From Schistosoma haematobium (taxonomy: Eukaryota; Platyhelminthes; Trematoda; Strigeidida; Schistosomatidae), in the NCBI RefSeq assembly GCF_000699445.3, contig NC_067198.1, forward strand, positions 27,787,536-27,851,535: a DNA stretch of 64,000 bases, in the 5' to 3' direction. The notes beneath the pieces are model-generated. The model did no database searches. It worked only from the letters and a program-made list of their open reading frames with translations, and was not told where the DNA came from. The position numbers were made by a program, and so were the translations under genes. Within the stretch, counting starts at the first letter, position 1. The number at the start of each line of letters is the position of its first letter. Positions 53,781 to 64,000 of this stretch are shown one piece after another.

Positions 53781-54618
53781 TTAAATGGCTAGAATACTAC
53801 AACGAAATGGAAAATTCATATGTATTGGTTATTTTGAATCTTTTCATTAATACTTCGGACTGTAACTGATTCATATTTGCTTAGAAATGGAAAATCGTAA
53901 CCTATTAGATTCAGATCAGCTGTAAACTACTGAAAAGTAATTCAGTAAATTGATAGATCTAATCAGAAGTAAATTCTGAACTACGACTTCATTTCAGTTG
54001 GTACTTGCCAGCTAGGTGTTTCTACAGTACTGAGACATCTGATTTTCACCGCAACATTCAAAGTAAAGTCACTGAGTGTTGAAATCAAAAACATTACTAC
54101 AAACACATTGCCGAACACACCGAAATTCTCTTTGATTGCCTCCGGTCATCTAATACAATATTAATTCATTTTAGAACTAAACTATCTTATTTCTCTATCT
54201 TCTGATCTACTTCAAAATTGGAAAAATAGGTTCTCAAGTTGTATGTGTATCACCTCAACTCGCTTTGTGGTATTTTTAATACCTCATTTTTAAGTCATAT
54301 TACATTTTAATGATATGACTATGAAACTTGCTAAAAAACCATACAAATTTGATAAGTTTGGCTTTGTTCCGGTGATTCAGTCAATTATAGTTTAATAAAC
54401 TAATATATTTTTGTTTGTATTACATGTTTTAGTTCCAATTCACCATTAAAAGTTTTAATGGACTTTATTATTGATTCATTAGTCGACACGATAATTTACA
54501 GTGACACATGATAACTGGAAAAGATATATATGTATATACATTTGTCTACGCATTCACATGAACTTTTGTTGAAATAAACACTGATTTCAATCCAGTATTA
54601 TTTATAACTTCTGACCAC

Positions 54619-54626
54619 TATAAATA
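54619..54626 (+). promoter_or_regulatory. TATA box of the secreted-protein gene
   Basis: TATAAATA within CTATAAATAGG lies 80 nt before the ATG at 54706, a fitting distance for a short 5' UTR with transcription starting around 54650. Confidence 0.55.
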
Positions 54627-54705
54627 GGCATAACAATAATAAAACGAGTAAAGTGGAACTTTAATTAGCTTTATATTCGACCACTAAACATATTAAATAA
54701 GCGAA

Positions 54706-55251
54706 ATGAACAAATCTATTTATTTACTACTTACTGTCTCTATTGTTTGTGTAAACTGGATAACTCTAGATGCTAAGCCATTTCACTTAAAAAGTGTAGC
54801 ATCTGATAATGGAAACAAACTTCTTGATATTAATCATGATGATCAATATTCTGACTATGATGAAATAAAACGAATTTTTCAAGAAGGTTCCATTAACGAT
54901 CAACAACCTACTAAGACGACATCACCAATGGCAACGACAACACGGAAACCTACGACTGAATCAGACAAAGAGGAAATTGAAGAATCAGCAGTGGATGATT
55001 CAGATGACCAATCACCATGTAGCGGTGGAGGGGCAATATTTACATATACAATACGCGGTGATGATATTGATGGAGATGGTCATATGGAATCCAACAATCA
55101 TGATGATGATATGCTTGCAGATGATTATGATTTCAACCCAGTCTATTCTTGGTTTGGAAGAGAGGATTCTTATCACCGACGTCCAAGTAAACCGTATCGT
55201 AAACCTTCGCGTAATACATGGTATTCACGATATGACAGTTTCCCTTTCTAA
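54706..55251 (+). CDS. Small secreted acidic protein, single exon, 181 aa
   Basis: An uninterrupted ORF from ATG 54706 to TAA 55249. Residues 1-23 (MNKSIYLLLTVSIVCVNWIT, then LDA) form a signal peptide with cleavage likely near DAKPF. The mature chain is acidic and disordered (HDDQYSDYDEIKRIFQEG), has a Thr/Pro-rich mucin-like patch (PTKTTSPMATTTRKPTTESD, possible O-glycosylation), then EEIEESAVDDSDD, a short central block CSGGGAIFTYTIRGDDIDGD, and a basic Tyr/Arg/Ser tail (HRRPSKPYRKPSRNTWYSRY). It has a single cysteine after the signal. A TATA box upstream and AATAAA downstream support a real gene. No family is recognised. Tyr and Asp content would suit a secreted tegument, gland or eggshell-type protein, but this is a guess. 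Confidence 0.75.
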   Translation: MNKSIYLLLTVSIVCVNWITLDAKPFHLKSVASDNGNKLLDINHDDQYSDYDEIKRIFQEGSINDQQPTKTTSPMATTTRKPTTESDKEEIEESAVDDSDDQSPCSGGGAIFTYTIRGDDIDGDGHMESNNHDDDMLADDYDFNPVYSWFGREDSYHRRPSKPYRKPSRNTWYSRYDSFPF

Positions 55252-55360
55252 ATTTTTCATAAATACTGAATGCAAAGTAATGATATTACACCAGACATAC
55301 ATTTTTAATCATTTATAATATTTTTTAATCATGACGTTTATATTGATCAACTTAACACCC

Positions 55361-55464
55361 AATAAATTACTACTCACAATCAACAGTAGTATGTTTTTAT
55401 GTGTTAACTATTAGTGATTATGATTACTTTGATGTAGAATCTGAGTTCTTATTTTCATAATAAA
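55361..55464 (+). terminator. Polyadenylation signals of the secreted-protein gene
   Basis: AATAAA at 55361-55366 (110 nt past the stop) and again at 55459-55464. Confidence 0.5.
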
Positions 55465-55479
55465 CAAGATTTAAAAATT

Positions 55480-57300
55480 TAGATTCGAACTTCACTTGAT
55501 CAAATCATTCAGAGCAGGATCATGAAGGTAAGCATTATCTAAAGTTTTAAAAGTATAAATACAGAATAAGTATACAATGCAATGTACACATAACTGTCCA
55601 GTTAATTTTCCGAGTCATTAGTGTCTTGTTATATTTAAGAACTAAGAACTGTAACACGATATATGGACTAAATTTTCTCACAAAGTTTACCACAAAACTT
55701 GGTGAACAATCAATAAGTTTTTGAACATTATATGCTCAGAAAAACCTCACTATATTTAACATTGTTACAATCACAGGTTTATATGTGGTAATTAGTAAAA
55801 CTAACATGAAGCATTAGGCTTTTAGAAGCTCTACTGTAAAGTCACAACCGGTCGAGTTTGGATATATCGACAGCGAGACAGCTGTCACAAATCACATTAA
55901 GTGATTTTCACAAAATTTCACAAAGCGACAGAAACTAGGCAAATAAACTACTGGATGCCCATTGACTTAATCAAAAGTGGAGTGTTCGCCAAAAAGTTTT
56001 AATTTTTAACCTAGTGTGAATTAGAGATCCACATTTATAAGAGTTGCTAAACCATAACGAAACAGATATCTAGTTCAGAATATCCTAGTCCATCATGAAC
56101 ACAATATTTGTGACAAAACTATCCAATTTATCATTTAGATCCTGGTATAACTCTAGATCGTCGTTCTTAGTTTCATTATCAACGATTATAATCTATTTAT
56201 TTATTCCAAAACAGACTTGAGAATTTCTATCTAATCTTTTTCATAGTAAACAATAAATGAACGGAAGAAACATGCATTACCCATTATCTACTGTCTATCG
56301 ATAGGAGATATCTACCACAAAACTCATGTTAAACACTACTGATTGAAAAAAAGTTAATTCATTATCTTTTTAAACTTAAACCAGAAAATAATCTAGCTCC
56401 ACCTTAGTACCGTAAACTTAAAAAGTTAATTTTTCCCAAGTGTCAAGAGAAATTCTTCTAAAAACCAGCTATTCATAAACACTGAATGTTCTGTGATCAG
56501 TAAAGAAGTATTGTTCAATATTTGAACTGAGCATCTTTGATACCAAATGTTCAAAACTTATCATTATTATTTACTGAAGCAAGATTTAATGTCTATAAAA
56601 GTTACTTTACATTATTTAAGATACACGTCACCTTTCTATTATTCAAATATAAGATTTTAGACATCACTATCAAGTTATCTCACGACTAAAACGTTTTGTT
56701 GAACAACTAGAAACTGTATGATATTGGTTACCATTTAAGAAATATCTTGTTATCATGAAACATTTCAATAGATCATCAAACTATTACGTTAACAATTCCC
56801 TTACAGTGTCTTGAACTATAATAATGAATGACTCATTTTCAGAAATATAGATTGTAATCTTTTGTTATATGATGACATTTTACGCTGAAAGTGTTAAGCG
56901 AACTAATAATAGGCGGAACAATTTCCTAATGTCAATTGAAAATAATCAAAACTATCAAAGTAGATTCGTTAAAGGTGTTATTCATTTGTCAATATATCCT
57001 ATCAACTATAAAATAAAGTGTGAATGAACTTAATGCTTTGTATTCTGATCAGAATAGTTTAATTGATAAAATAAAACTTCAAACTAGATACATTGTTTCA
57101 TTTCAGCAAAATAGTTATTATTATTATTATCTGAACACATAAATATTGGTACAAGAGGGCAGCAAATACATATGTGCCGCACAAAACAATGAGGATTTGA
57201 AGAGAAGAAGGAAAAAAAAGTAAGGAGCGTAAAAAAAAGAACAATAACGTACAGATTAGTGTAAGGTAGTGTAATAATAATAATTGTGGAAACGAAAAGG
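55480..57300. other. Intergenic, no gene recognised
   Basis: AT-rich, no coding frame or clear repeat on either strand. Confidence 0.45.
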
Positions 57301-57384
57301 TACAGTCAGAAGAAATCTTTCAGTTAAGGAAGAAGCAACTTTTTTTTTATGAAGAAAGTAAAAGAAGGTTACAGCAAGATCACC

Positions 57385-57600
57385 ACTGGTTTCTGTTCTG
57401 AGCCATATTTGATAACGTCTCTAGCCACTGTATTGCACCATCTCAGCCAGGGAATCGTGAAGGACCAACACAAGCCAGCCCTTAGCAGCTTTATTCCATA
57501 CCACGACATCATGTCATACACTGACTACCTCTCCGCTTTTTCCAACCAGTCCCAGCGTCGGCAAATAATTCATGACGTGGAATTCTCTGCGACTACATTT
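57385..57600. repeat. Probable retroelement-derived fragment
   Basis: A less AT-rich island with an open frame on the plus strand (EPYLITSLATVLHHLSQGIV, then YHDIMSYTDYLSAFSNQSQ). The flanks close at once and there is no signal or splice site, so a fragment of a mobile element (either strand) is more likely than a gene. Family not recognised. Confidence 0.35.
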
Positions 57601-57669
57601 GTAGAACAAAATAGAATAAAACATAATGAGCATATCAAGTTGTTTTATATTTCAACTCTTTATTAGTTC

Positions 57670-59300
57670 ATTGAAACAAAACATTAAGAGATGTATGAAT
57701 TAACTTAATGGATCATTTTCAAACTCAAAAGCACTGAACAAATTCATTTGATTCAGAATACCAAATAACATTACTGAGAGGAGAACAAATTAGTCAAACT
57801 TAACAATCATATTATAAACAGTGAGATTATATTTTATTATGAGAAAAAAGGTAAAATTGTTTTCATAACCATCATTACAATAGTAGGCTCTTCCCTAATT
57901 TAATTTACTAAATTCATTTTAACTAACTAATTAACTGGCTTTCAGTGACCAACTAGATTTTTAGCGAAAGTTCTTCAACACTTATCTTTGTCAACATGTC
58001 ATGTAGTTTTACAAACAATGATAGCTTATTCTTTAATTTTGTATTAGGCCAGTCTGTAAAACTATAAGGGATACTTTGAGAGGAATGACTTCAAGTCAAA
58101 ATGAAGATATATGAAAACAAGTTCGGTTCCGTTTATTTAGTCAGTTATCAAAATGACTTCAAATCTTATAACTCCGATACTAGACTTCCAATACGTCGAA
58201 CTCCAATGTTCCATGTCTGTTTAATCGATCTTAGGTGAAGATAGCACTGGTCAGAATAGATCTAAACTATCAATAACAGAAGTAGATGGGAGTATGACTG
58301 TTAAGATGCTGTATTGGTAAAGTAAACGAATAAATTGAGTTCAAAATGGGTTGCTAAAAATCATATTAATACTTATGTAAGTATGTTTAATAATTCAGGC
58401 TTATTATAACAAACAAGGTGAGGATTGAATGTTGGATAACTATTGAACCATACATTTTAGGTGGAGAGCGTTCTTATAAGTATGGATGTAGCTTTAGCTT
58501 TAGTGTTCAGGTAGTTTTTTATTACAAACTGGCATCAGTTTACGAAAGATTCAATTATGTATATTTATATATTTAGTCGATCTCTATTGGTATATGAACT
58601 CTTTACTAAAATGTTTTAATATTGTTTTATGTTATAAATTAATTATAAATTTTTGGAAGCTGATTTCATCAGGTAGGTGTTTTTTACCCTAGTGTTGATA
58701 TCGGTGGTGAGTTCTGAACCAAATATCTATCGCTTTTATACTAGTGGCTATCTAGACTCAGTAACTTAGCGGAGAGTATGTTGACATTGAAAGCGATGGG
58801 TAATAGGTTTATGCCTCAGTATGTGTATCAAAACTGAGCTGAATGCAAATCCTGCCAGTCTTCATAAATCCCTATGACAATTAAACCAATCATTATTATT
58901 GAACTATGGCACATAAACTATTAATTAAATTACCAAAATTTATCATTAACACGCAGCTTCATTCATAATTATTTTTCGCTTTTCGGTCGACTTCTAAAAA
59001 TTATCTGACAAGGAGCCTGAAAATCACACAAATAAATAAGTTTTGTCCTTGGAATTTCTTGTTTTCGATAGTTTCCTACGGAAAGATACTACATTTTTAC
59101 GGACAATAGTTTAACATTTCTTTAAAGTATTTTTATCCTAGTCCGATGTTGATGGGAGAAAAGAATACTTGAAAATGATTTAATGTTCAAGATCTTAGTA
59201 GGAAATTCGCTTGAGAACGATCTGACTCTAATTATTCATGACCCAAAGTATTTTTAAGCATTTCCTCTGAACAGTTAAATTGTTAAACGACTAACAGCGG
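57670..59300. other. Intergenic, no gene recognised
   Basis: AT-rich, no convincing ORF or repeat. Confidence 0.45.
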
Positions 59301-59305
59301 TACCC

Positions 59306-59425
59306 TAGAAGTTCTTTAGTAAACGGAATACACCCATTAAGACATTAAGAAAGATTAGTCCAGCGAAGAGTTCTCTTTTCAGCGAATCCATTTTCATTGC
59401 TTTACAATCGCAAATATATATACTT
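59306..59425. repeat. PLE end: direct plus inverted copies of sequence at 61.6-61.8 kb
   Basis: 59306-59336 (AGTTCTTTAGTAAACGGAAT, then ACACCC) repeats 61635-61662 in direct orientation. 59350-59425 is the reverse complement of 61705-61785 (AAGAGAACTCTTCGCTG and TATATTTGCGATTGTA blocks). This places related terminal sequence at both ends of the PLE. Confidence 0.7.
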
Positions 59426-60306
59426 ACTTTTACACGATGATAATAATACTGATAATCAACTTGTTATTACATGGTGATAGGTTAAATAAACAGAGGTATT
59501 AAAAAAATAAAATTCTTTTTAAAACAAGCAAAGTTTAATAATCGTTTGATTGTTATTGGCTTAGGTATTCATCAAAAGATAGATAGGGAGATTGTCATTG
59601 GGAAAGGATGGCTCAGCATGATAAAATAAAATGTTGAAACAGATGAAATGTAATCGGAATGATCGTGGAAATAAAAAAAAACCCAGTTGGGAGTAGAAGA
59701 TTTAAAGGGAAGATGGAAGGTGAAGCAGATGACTGTAAAGGAACGAGAGTATGAAAAAGAGAGAAAATTCTTAATACATTAAGACCATGGTAGAAGAAGA
59801 GGTTGTACCAGTCTTTTTTGCACACACAATTCTGGTTTTTCCAGATGTATGGCTATTGCTTCGGCAATGCAGAGAAGATGCAGTCTAATTGGTCTTAGGA
59901 AGACTTCTACTTACCTTGTAGATGACTTTGAACGCAGAGTCTGTCTTGATTGAATGACCTGTGTTCACAAGGTGTTCGATTATTGATAAGTCTTGCAGGT
60001 TGAACGCTATATTCGTCTCCTAAGCTATTCTGTAACCCCCAAGCTAGAACTATACAGCGACCTGAACACGAGGGAGAATACTCAAAGTATGCGAGAAGTA
60101 GTTTGCTCCAAGGTTCATTTTAATACAGAAAATACAGGGTTTTTATAATATTTTAAATGTCCTTGGGTTGCTAGAAGATTCTGGAATGCTACTAAACATA
60201 GTAGCAGTGTAGCAGCCAACCAATCAGAGCCTCTGCATGTGACGTTTCGCTTCCTTGATATTTTTGGCTAAGACTTCAAGTGAACGCTGATTGGATGAAA
60301 CGCTCC

Positions 60307-60960
60307 TTAGTGTTTCCTGATGCTTGCTTGTCTTTTGCAAGCAATTTTCTGGATCACCCCAACAATTATAGAACTTCTTATTGAGCCGTTGCCTCCTCTT
60401 TTTAGCCACGCCGGATAATGTTCTTGAATTCTTTTGGATAAAGTACGCATCGAACGACCTATATACCTAGCTCCACAAGAGCAGGTAAATTGGTAAATGC
60501 ACATTGAGTTGGTCAGATGCGATAATTTATCTTTCAGATTATTGGTGAACAATGATCGGCTGGAGAATAATATTCGCAATGTTGCTGCGAAGAATGTTCT
60601 TTTTAAGGAATCAGAAATTCTCCTCTTTAAGATATATGTGGCTCTATCACCTTTGAAGTCGATGTTCGTGTATAAATTTTTCTTTTCTACTGTAATTATT
60701 TGTGTTTTTGGCTTCATATTCTTATCAATGAATATCGAAGGATACCCGTTTTTGATAAGTATCTCCTTTAAAAGGCCCAATTCCTCATCTACGACCTCGG
60801 GGCTACAGATTCTTCGTATTCTTGTAGCGAGTGTTATTATTAGGTTTCTTTTTCGGCTGATGGGAACCCAGCTGTGGAAATTTGATAGTTGGCCATTCCA
60901 CATGGGTTTCCTGTAGATAGATCTTTTTAAAGTACCGTCTTGCTTTCTTGTCATTTCCAC
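60307..60960 (-). pseudogene. PLE thumb/linker and GIY-YIG endonuclease ORF segment
   Basis: A 217-residue frame. The C-terminal third holds C-S-C followed by GARYIGRSMRTLSKRIQEH, with the catalytic Tyr and Arg of the GIY-YIG family visible. A second frame (60409-60224, AKKRRQRLNKKFYNCWGDPE) overlaps near 60400 and probably continues the domain after a frameshift. Confidence 0.85.
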
Positions 60961-61049
60961 ATCAAGAAAGTGAATATTTTGTTTGTTTTCAACCTTTAAT
61001 GTGAATTTTATTGATGGGTGGGAATTATTAAATGTCTTCAGAAGATAAC

Positions 61050-61733
61050 TTAAGTCATATTTGTTGTCACAAAGATATCATCTACGTATCTTTTATACAA
61101 GTGAAATTTTTCTATAGTCGCTTTCAGTTGATTGTTTTCTAAACTTGCCATGAAACAATCTGCAAGTAATGGACCCAAAGGGGATCCCATTGCTATACTG
61201 TCCTTCTGTCTATAAATTACGTCATTGAACATAAACTGTATATTGCAAATGAACCGCAGTAATAGTTCCTTCAAATAAACATCTGGTATTCCAATGTTTA
61301 TCTCGTTATTATTTATGTACTTGCAGATGAAATTAATGGTCTCTGTGAGTGGAACATTAGTGAATAATGATTCGACATCCAGAGATAGCATAATTTTATC
61401 ACTTACATTCACTTCTTTTATGGGCTCGATAAATTCAAAAGTATCACGTACGGAATGTTTACAAACGCGTTTAAAAGGTTTTGAGTTTAGATAACTATGG
61501 TTTCTTCGAAGAATTTTCCAGTAGCATTTAAGATATTTGTTCATAATAACGCAATCCTTAAGAAAGATAACTTCCGCAAGTGTGACAAAAGAAAGTAGAA
61601 ACTCATTACGTTTCTTTACTATCGGAAGGTCCTTGGAATTTTTTAGTAAACGGAATACACTCATGAAGTTTATTATCAGCATTATTATCATTCTGAAAAA
61701 AAATGTATATATTTGCGATTGTACAGTATTCAA
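61050..61733 (-). pseudogene. PLE reverse transcriptase ORF segment
   Basis: A 227-residue frame covering RT fingers and palm with MGSPLGPLLADCF and YVDDIF motifs. It ends at a stop 8 residues after the catalytic motif, and the polyprotein resumes at 60960 in another frame. The PLE RT is telomerase-like and is normally fused to the GIY-YIG domain. Here the fusion is broken. Confidence 0.85.
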
Positions 61734-61869
61734 AATGAATTCGCAGAAAAGAGAACTCTTCGCTGAACTAACCTTTCTTATTTAACGCTAGAAGTTCAGC
61801 AAAAACACATTTTGGAAGGATTATATTTCAAGCACATCAAAAGTGCAAACGAAATACAAAACGAGCGCG

Positions 61870-63470
61870 TTAGGTACAAAGGTTGAAGTGAGTGGAAAAC
61901 TTCCGGTATATCCATAATAAATACAGACGAAACCCAAAATTTAACAGTATGTAAGAGTTAAATAAAATTATCAAGGTGTACAAAAAGGAAGCTAATACAA
62001 GGTTCACTAAATAAGTTCAATTTTAAAATTACTTCTGTTTATCCGTTGATATTTGTTAACAAAATAACCTATCTCTATATCATTAATTTATTACTGTGAT
62101 TTACGCTAGAATCAACAGATTAACAAATGATCCCTTCTTTTATCACACTGAGCAAACATCTTTGCTTGTAGCTGATTTTTTCTCTAGGTGGTTTTAAAGA
62201 TAACAAGTCAGTCTATACTTAGTTTCATCCGATTGCAAACCTAGTAACCATCAATTAGTGTCTAACAAATTGAAAACGTTTTATGGAGTAGGGTGACGAA
62301 CAATTTTTAAAATTTACTACTTTCATTGTTTTTAACGTAGTTCAGCTTTATTAGGGTCTGTCTTGAAGCTAATCACTAATGATTATCGCTTGAAATAGAG
62401 GAAGTCTTGTGAGTTGTTGATTATGAAGTCATTTTTCATCACCTCAAAAGTCACTGGAAATATATCATGCTCGTCACAACATTTCAAAATCTACCCCATA
62501 TAAAATTGTGAAGTTGTACATTGCTGTAAAATCTCAAAATATCAGCTGTCAGTTGTTTCGTGATTTCCATTAGTTCATCAATTATGATACTAAATCGTGG
62601 TGTAAACTAAATTCGTATAGAAACTTCGCCATATCATCTTATGTCATTATAAAATATAGTTTAGTTAATGATAATTATACTCTGAAAATTTGTTCAAAAT
62701 TTGTGAGTAATCACATCCGTATTCAGTATGATCACCAATTTATCCTACACTGATTAACGATAATTCGTGTGTAGGTTAAATTTAGAAAAATTCTATAATT
62801 TATTTTCATTCACATTCATATTTATCTAGACAAATATAAATGTTAAAAATATTTTCTATCATATTTAAACAATGAATAAGTAAACTTAACTACGAATTTT
62901 TTTTAATGTTTAGTTGATTATGTGATCTAATACATTTCTATGGTAATTGAAATATTAACAAATAGACATGATGTATTTAACCGAGTTCACACACGTTTAT
63001 TGTTAATACAAATTTGATTAAACCAATGGTCCAGTATACAACATATTATCTCTTCATGAACTGTATATTAATAAAAAACACCATATATATATAAATGCAT
63101 TTGTTTATAAGGTTAGTTTACAATTCATGGTGTTCACATAGTCAATAGTTCTTAAGAGTCTTTTTTCACACAGTTAATGATATATAGACAAATATTCTAG
63201 ATATTGAAAGAATCGATATGTTTTATATTGAAAATTACATATTACTATGTAAATGAAGTGTATCATGATTTGGACGTCTGAAGCGTATTTTTCTTTTTAA
63301 GAGTATTTAAGTAATATATTATGAATACTTGTTCAGTAACAGAATTGAATTGTTTACAAAATCATCCGATTTAGAGTAAAATATATTTTGAAAGCAAGCA
63401 ATTATTAAAGAATCCAGAGAAATTTATTTTCATTAGGACCATCCCATCCTTATCTAACAACTACTGACAA
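61870..63470. other. Intergenic, no gene recognised
   Basis: AT-rich, without credible ORFs. Confidence 0.45.
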
Positions 63471-63471
63471 T

Positions 63472-63937
63472 TATAATATTGAATAGTATCAGAAGGGGTT
63501 TTGTGGAGATTGTAGTAATTTAAACAGTTTGAGATCATGAGTCAGTTGAAGCTAGACCACCATGGGGAACCTGGAGGCACTGGACGGCCGCTTCGTCCTA
63601 TTGTGGGACTCAGCAGTGCGCATCCACGATCCCGCACCCCATGGGATTCGAGCCCAGGACCTATCAGTCTCGCACCAAGCGCCTAACCAACTAGACCACT
63701 GAGCCGACATCCAACGGTGTTAATGTATAACTTCAACTAATCCACGAAATTGAGCGACACATCCACCATTGTCATCAGGACTGACAGGTCCTGGGTTCGA
63801 ATCTCGCGGGGTGCGGGATCGTGGATGTGCACTGCTGAGTCCCACGATAGGACGAAACGGCCGTCCAGTGCTTCCAGGTTTTTCATGGTGGTCTAGCTTC
63901 GATTGACTCACGCTCTCAAACTGTTTATAATGTTGAA
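63472..63937 (-). mobile_element. Head-to-head composite hammerhead SINE with target-site duplications
   Basis: TATAATATTGAA (63472-63483) and TATAATGTTGAA (63926-63937) flank a composite. 63487-63775 is a long SINE in minus orientation (3' end, ribozyme, B box GGGCTCGAATCCC, tRNA-like region). 63776-63925 is a plus-orientation copy from the tRNA-like region through the ribozyme to AAACTGTTTA. Both halves share the same 3-nt deletion in the ribozyme (CTGAGTCCC for CTGAGGAGTCCC) and the copy-specific AAACAGTTTGAGA. They are therefore two orientations of one template. Confidence 0.85.
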
Positions 63938-64000
63938 ATTTTTTTGAACTTGAACTACACAATTTAAATTATGTTAGGTTGCTATTTTTAGGTCGGTATA

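Larger units (their letters stand above)
59816..61785 (-). mobile_element. Penelope-like element with RT and GIY-YIG endonuclease
   Basis: In the minus direction, 61733-61050 encodes the RT (IMLSLDVESLFTNVPLTETI, LLLRFICNIQFMFNDVIYRQ, IAMGSPLGPLLADCFMASLE, YKRYVDDIFVTTNMT with catalytic YVDD intact). 60960-60307 continues after a frame break with KRSIYRKPMWNGQLSNFHSW, then the endonuclease QFTCSCGARYIGRSMRTLSK, RIQEHYPAWLKRGG. 60012-59816 holds the C-terminal part (NIAFNLQDLSIIEHLVNTGH, RPIRLHLLCIAEAIAIHLEK, PELCVQK). A roughly 190-nt unrelated insert (60013-60200) separates the endonuclease from the C-terminus. One or two frameshifts are the main defects, so this is a relatively young copy. 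Confidence 0.9.

Noticed and set aside
57349..57666. 105-residue ORF as a gene
   Set aside because: No signal, splice context or recognised domain. Composition suggests a mobile-element fragment.
60497..61785. Plus-strand ORFs over the PLE
   Set aside because: They are antisense shadows of the RT and endonuclease frames and have no motif of their own.

Overview
The window is AT-rich, intron-rich animal DNA packed with degenerate retroelements, and it carries the repeat signature of a blood fluke (Schistosoma, Trematoda). That signature consists of tRNA-like SINEs holding hammerhead ribozyme motifs, RTE and CR1/Jockey-type non-LTR elements, and Penelope-like elements (PLEs) with GIY-YIG domains. 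There are no bacterial features. The species cannot be fixed from the sequence alone.

The best-supported gene is a plasma-membrane monoamine (SLC6, dopamine/catecholamine-type) transporter on the minus strand. I could assemble it from 12 exons (43981 down to 13668) that join in frame to 751 codons plus stop. Its introns hold most of the mobile DNA between 14 and 43 kb: an RTE copy, a CR1-like copy, many hammerhead SINEs and foldback fragments. Upstream on the plus strand (3.6-11.6 kb) are exons of a probable single-pass membrane protein: a signal-peptide/EGF-like exon, then a transmembrane/tail exon and an Asp-rich exon whose phases match. This gene converges on the transporter. A third gene (54706-55251) is an intronless, TATA-box-bearing ORF for a small secreted acidic protein.

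Layout: 1-0.9 kb, reverse-transcriptase (RT) remnant; 1.5-2.6 kb, near-perfect inverted repeat enclosing a PLE remnant; 3.6-11.6 kb, EGF/TM gene interrupted by two Mutator-like fragments (one with a RING-like zinc finger) and a SINE with an intact-looking hammerhead; 12.8-44 kb, transporter locus; 45-54 kb, repeat-rich intergenic DNA with a degenerate PLE; 54.7 kb, secreted-protein gene; 59.3-61.8 kb, comparatively well preserved PLE with inverted ends; 63.5 kb, head-to-head SINE.

The most unusual signal is a repeated insertion architecture. At 7.2, 19.1 and 63.5 kb, a hammerhead SINE sits as an inverted self-duplication inside one pair of target-site duplications, which suggests a twin-priming or snap-back integration route. 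One of these fills over 80% of a transporter intron. It pairs with an opposite-strand copy across transporter exons 10 and 11.
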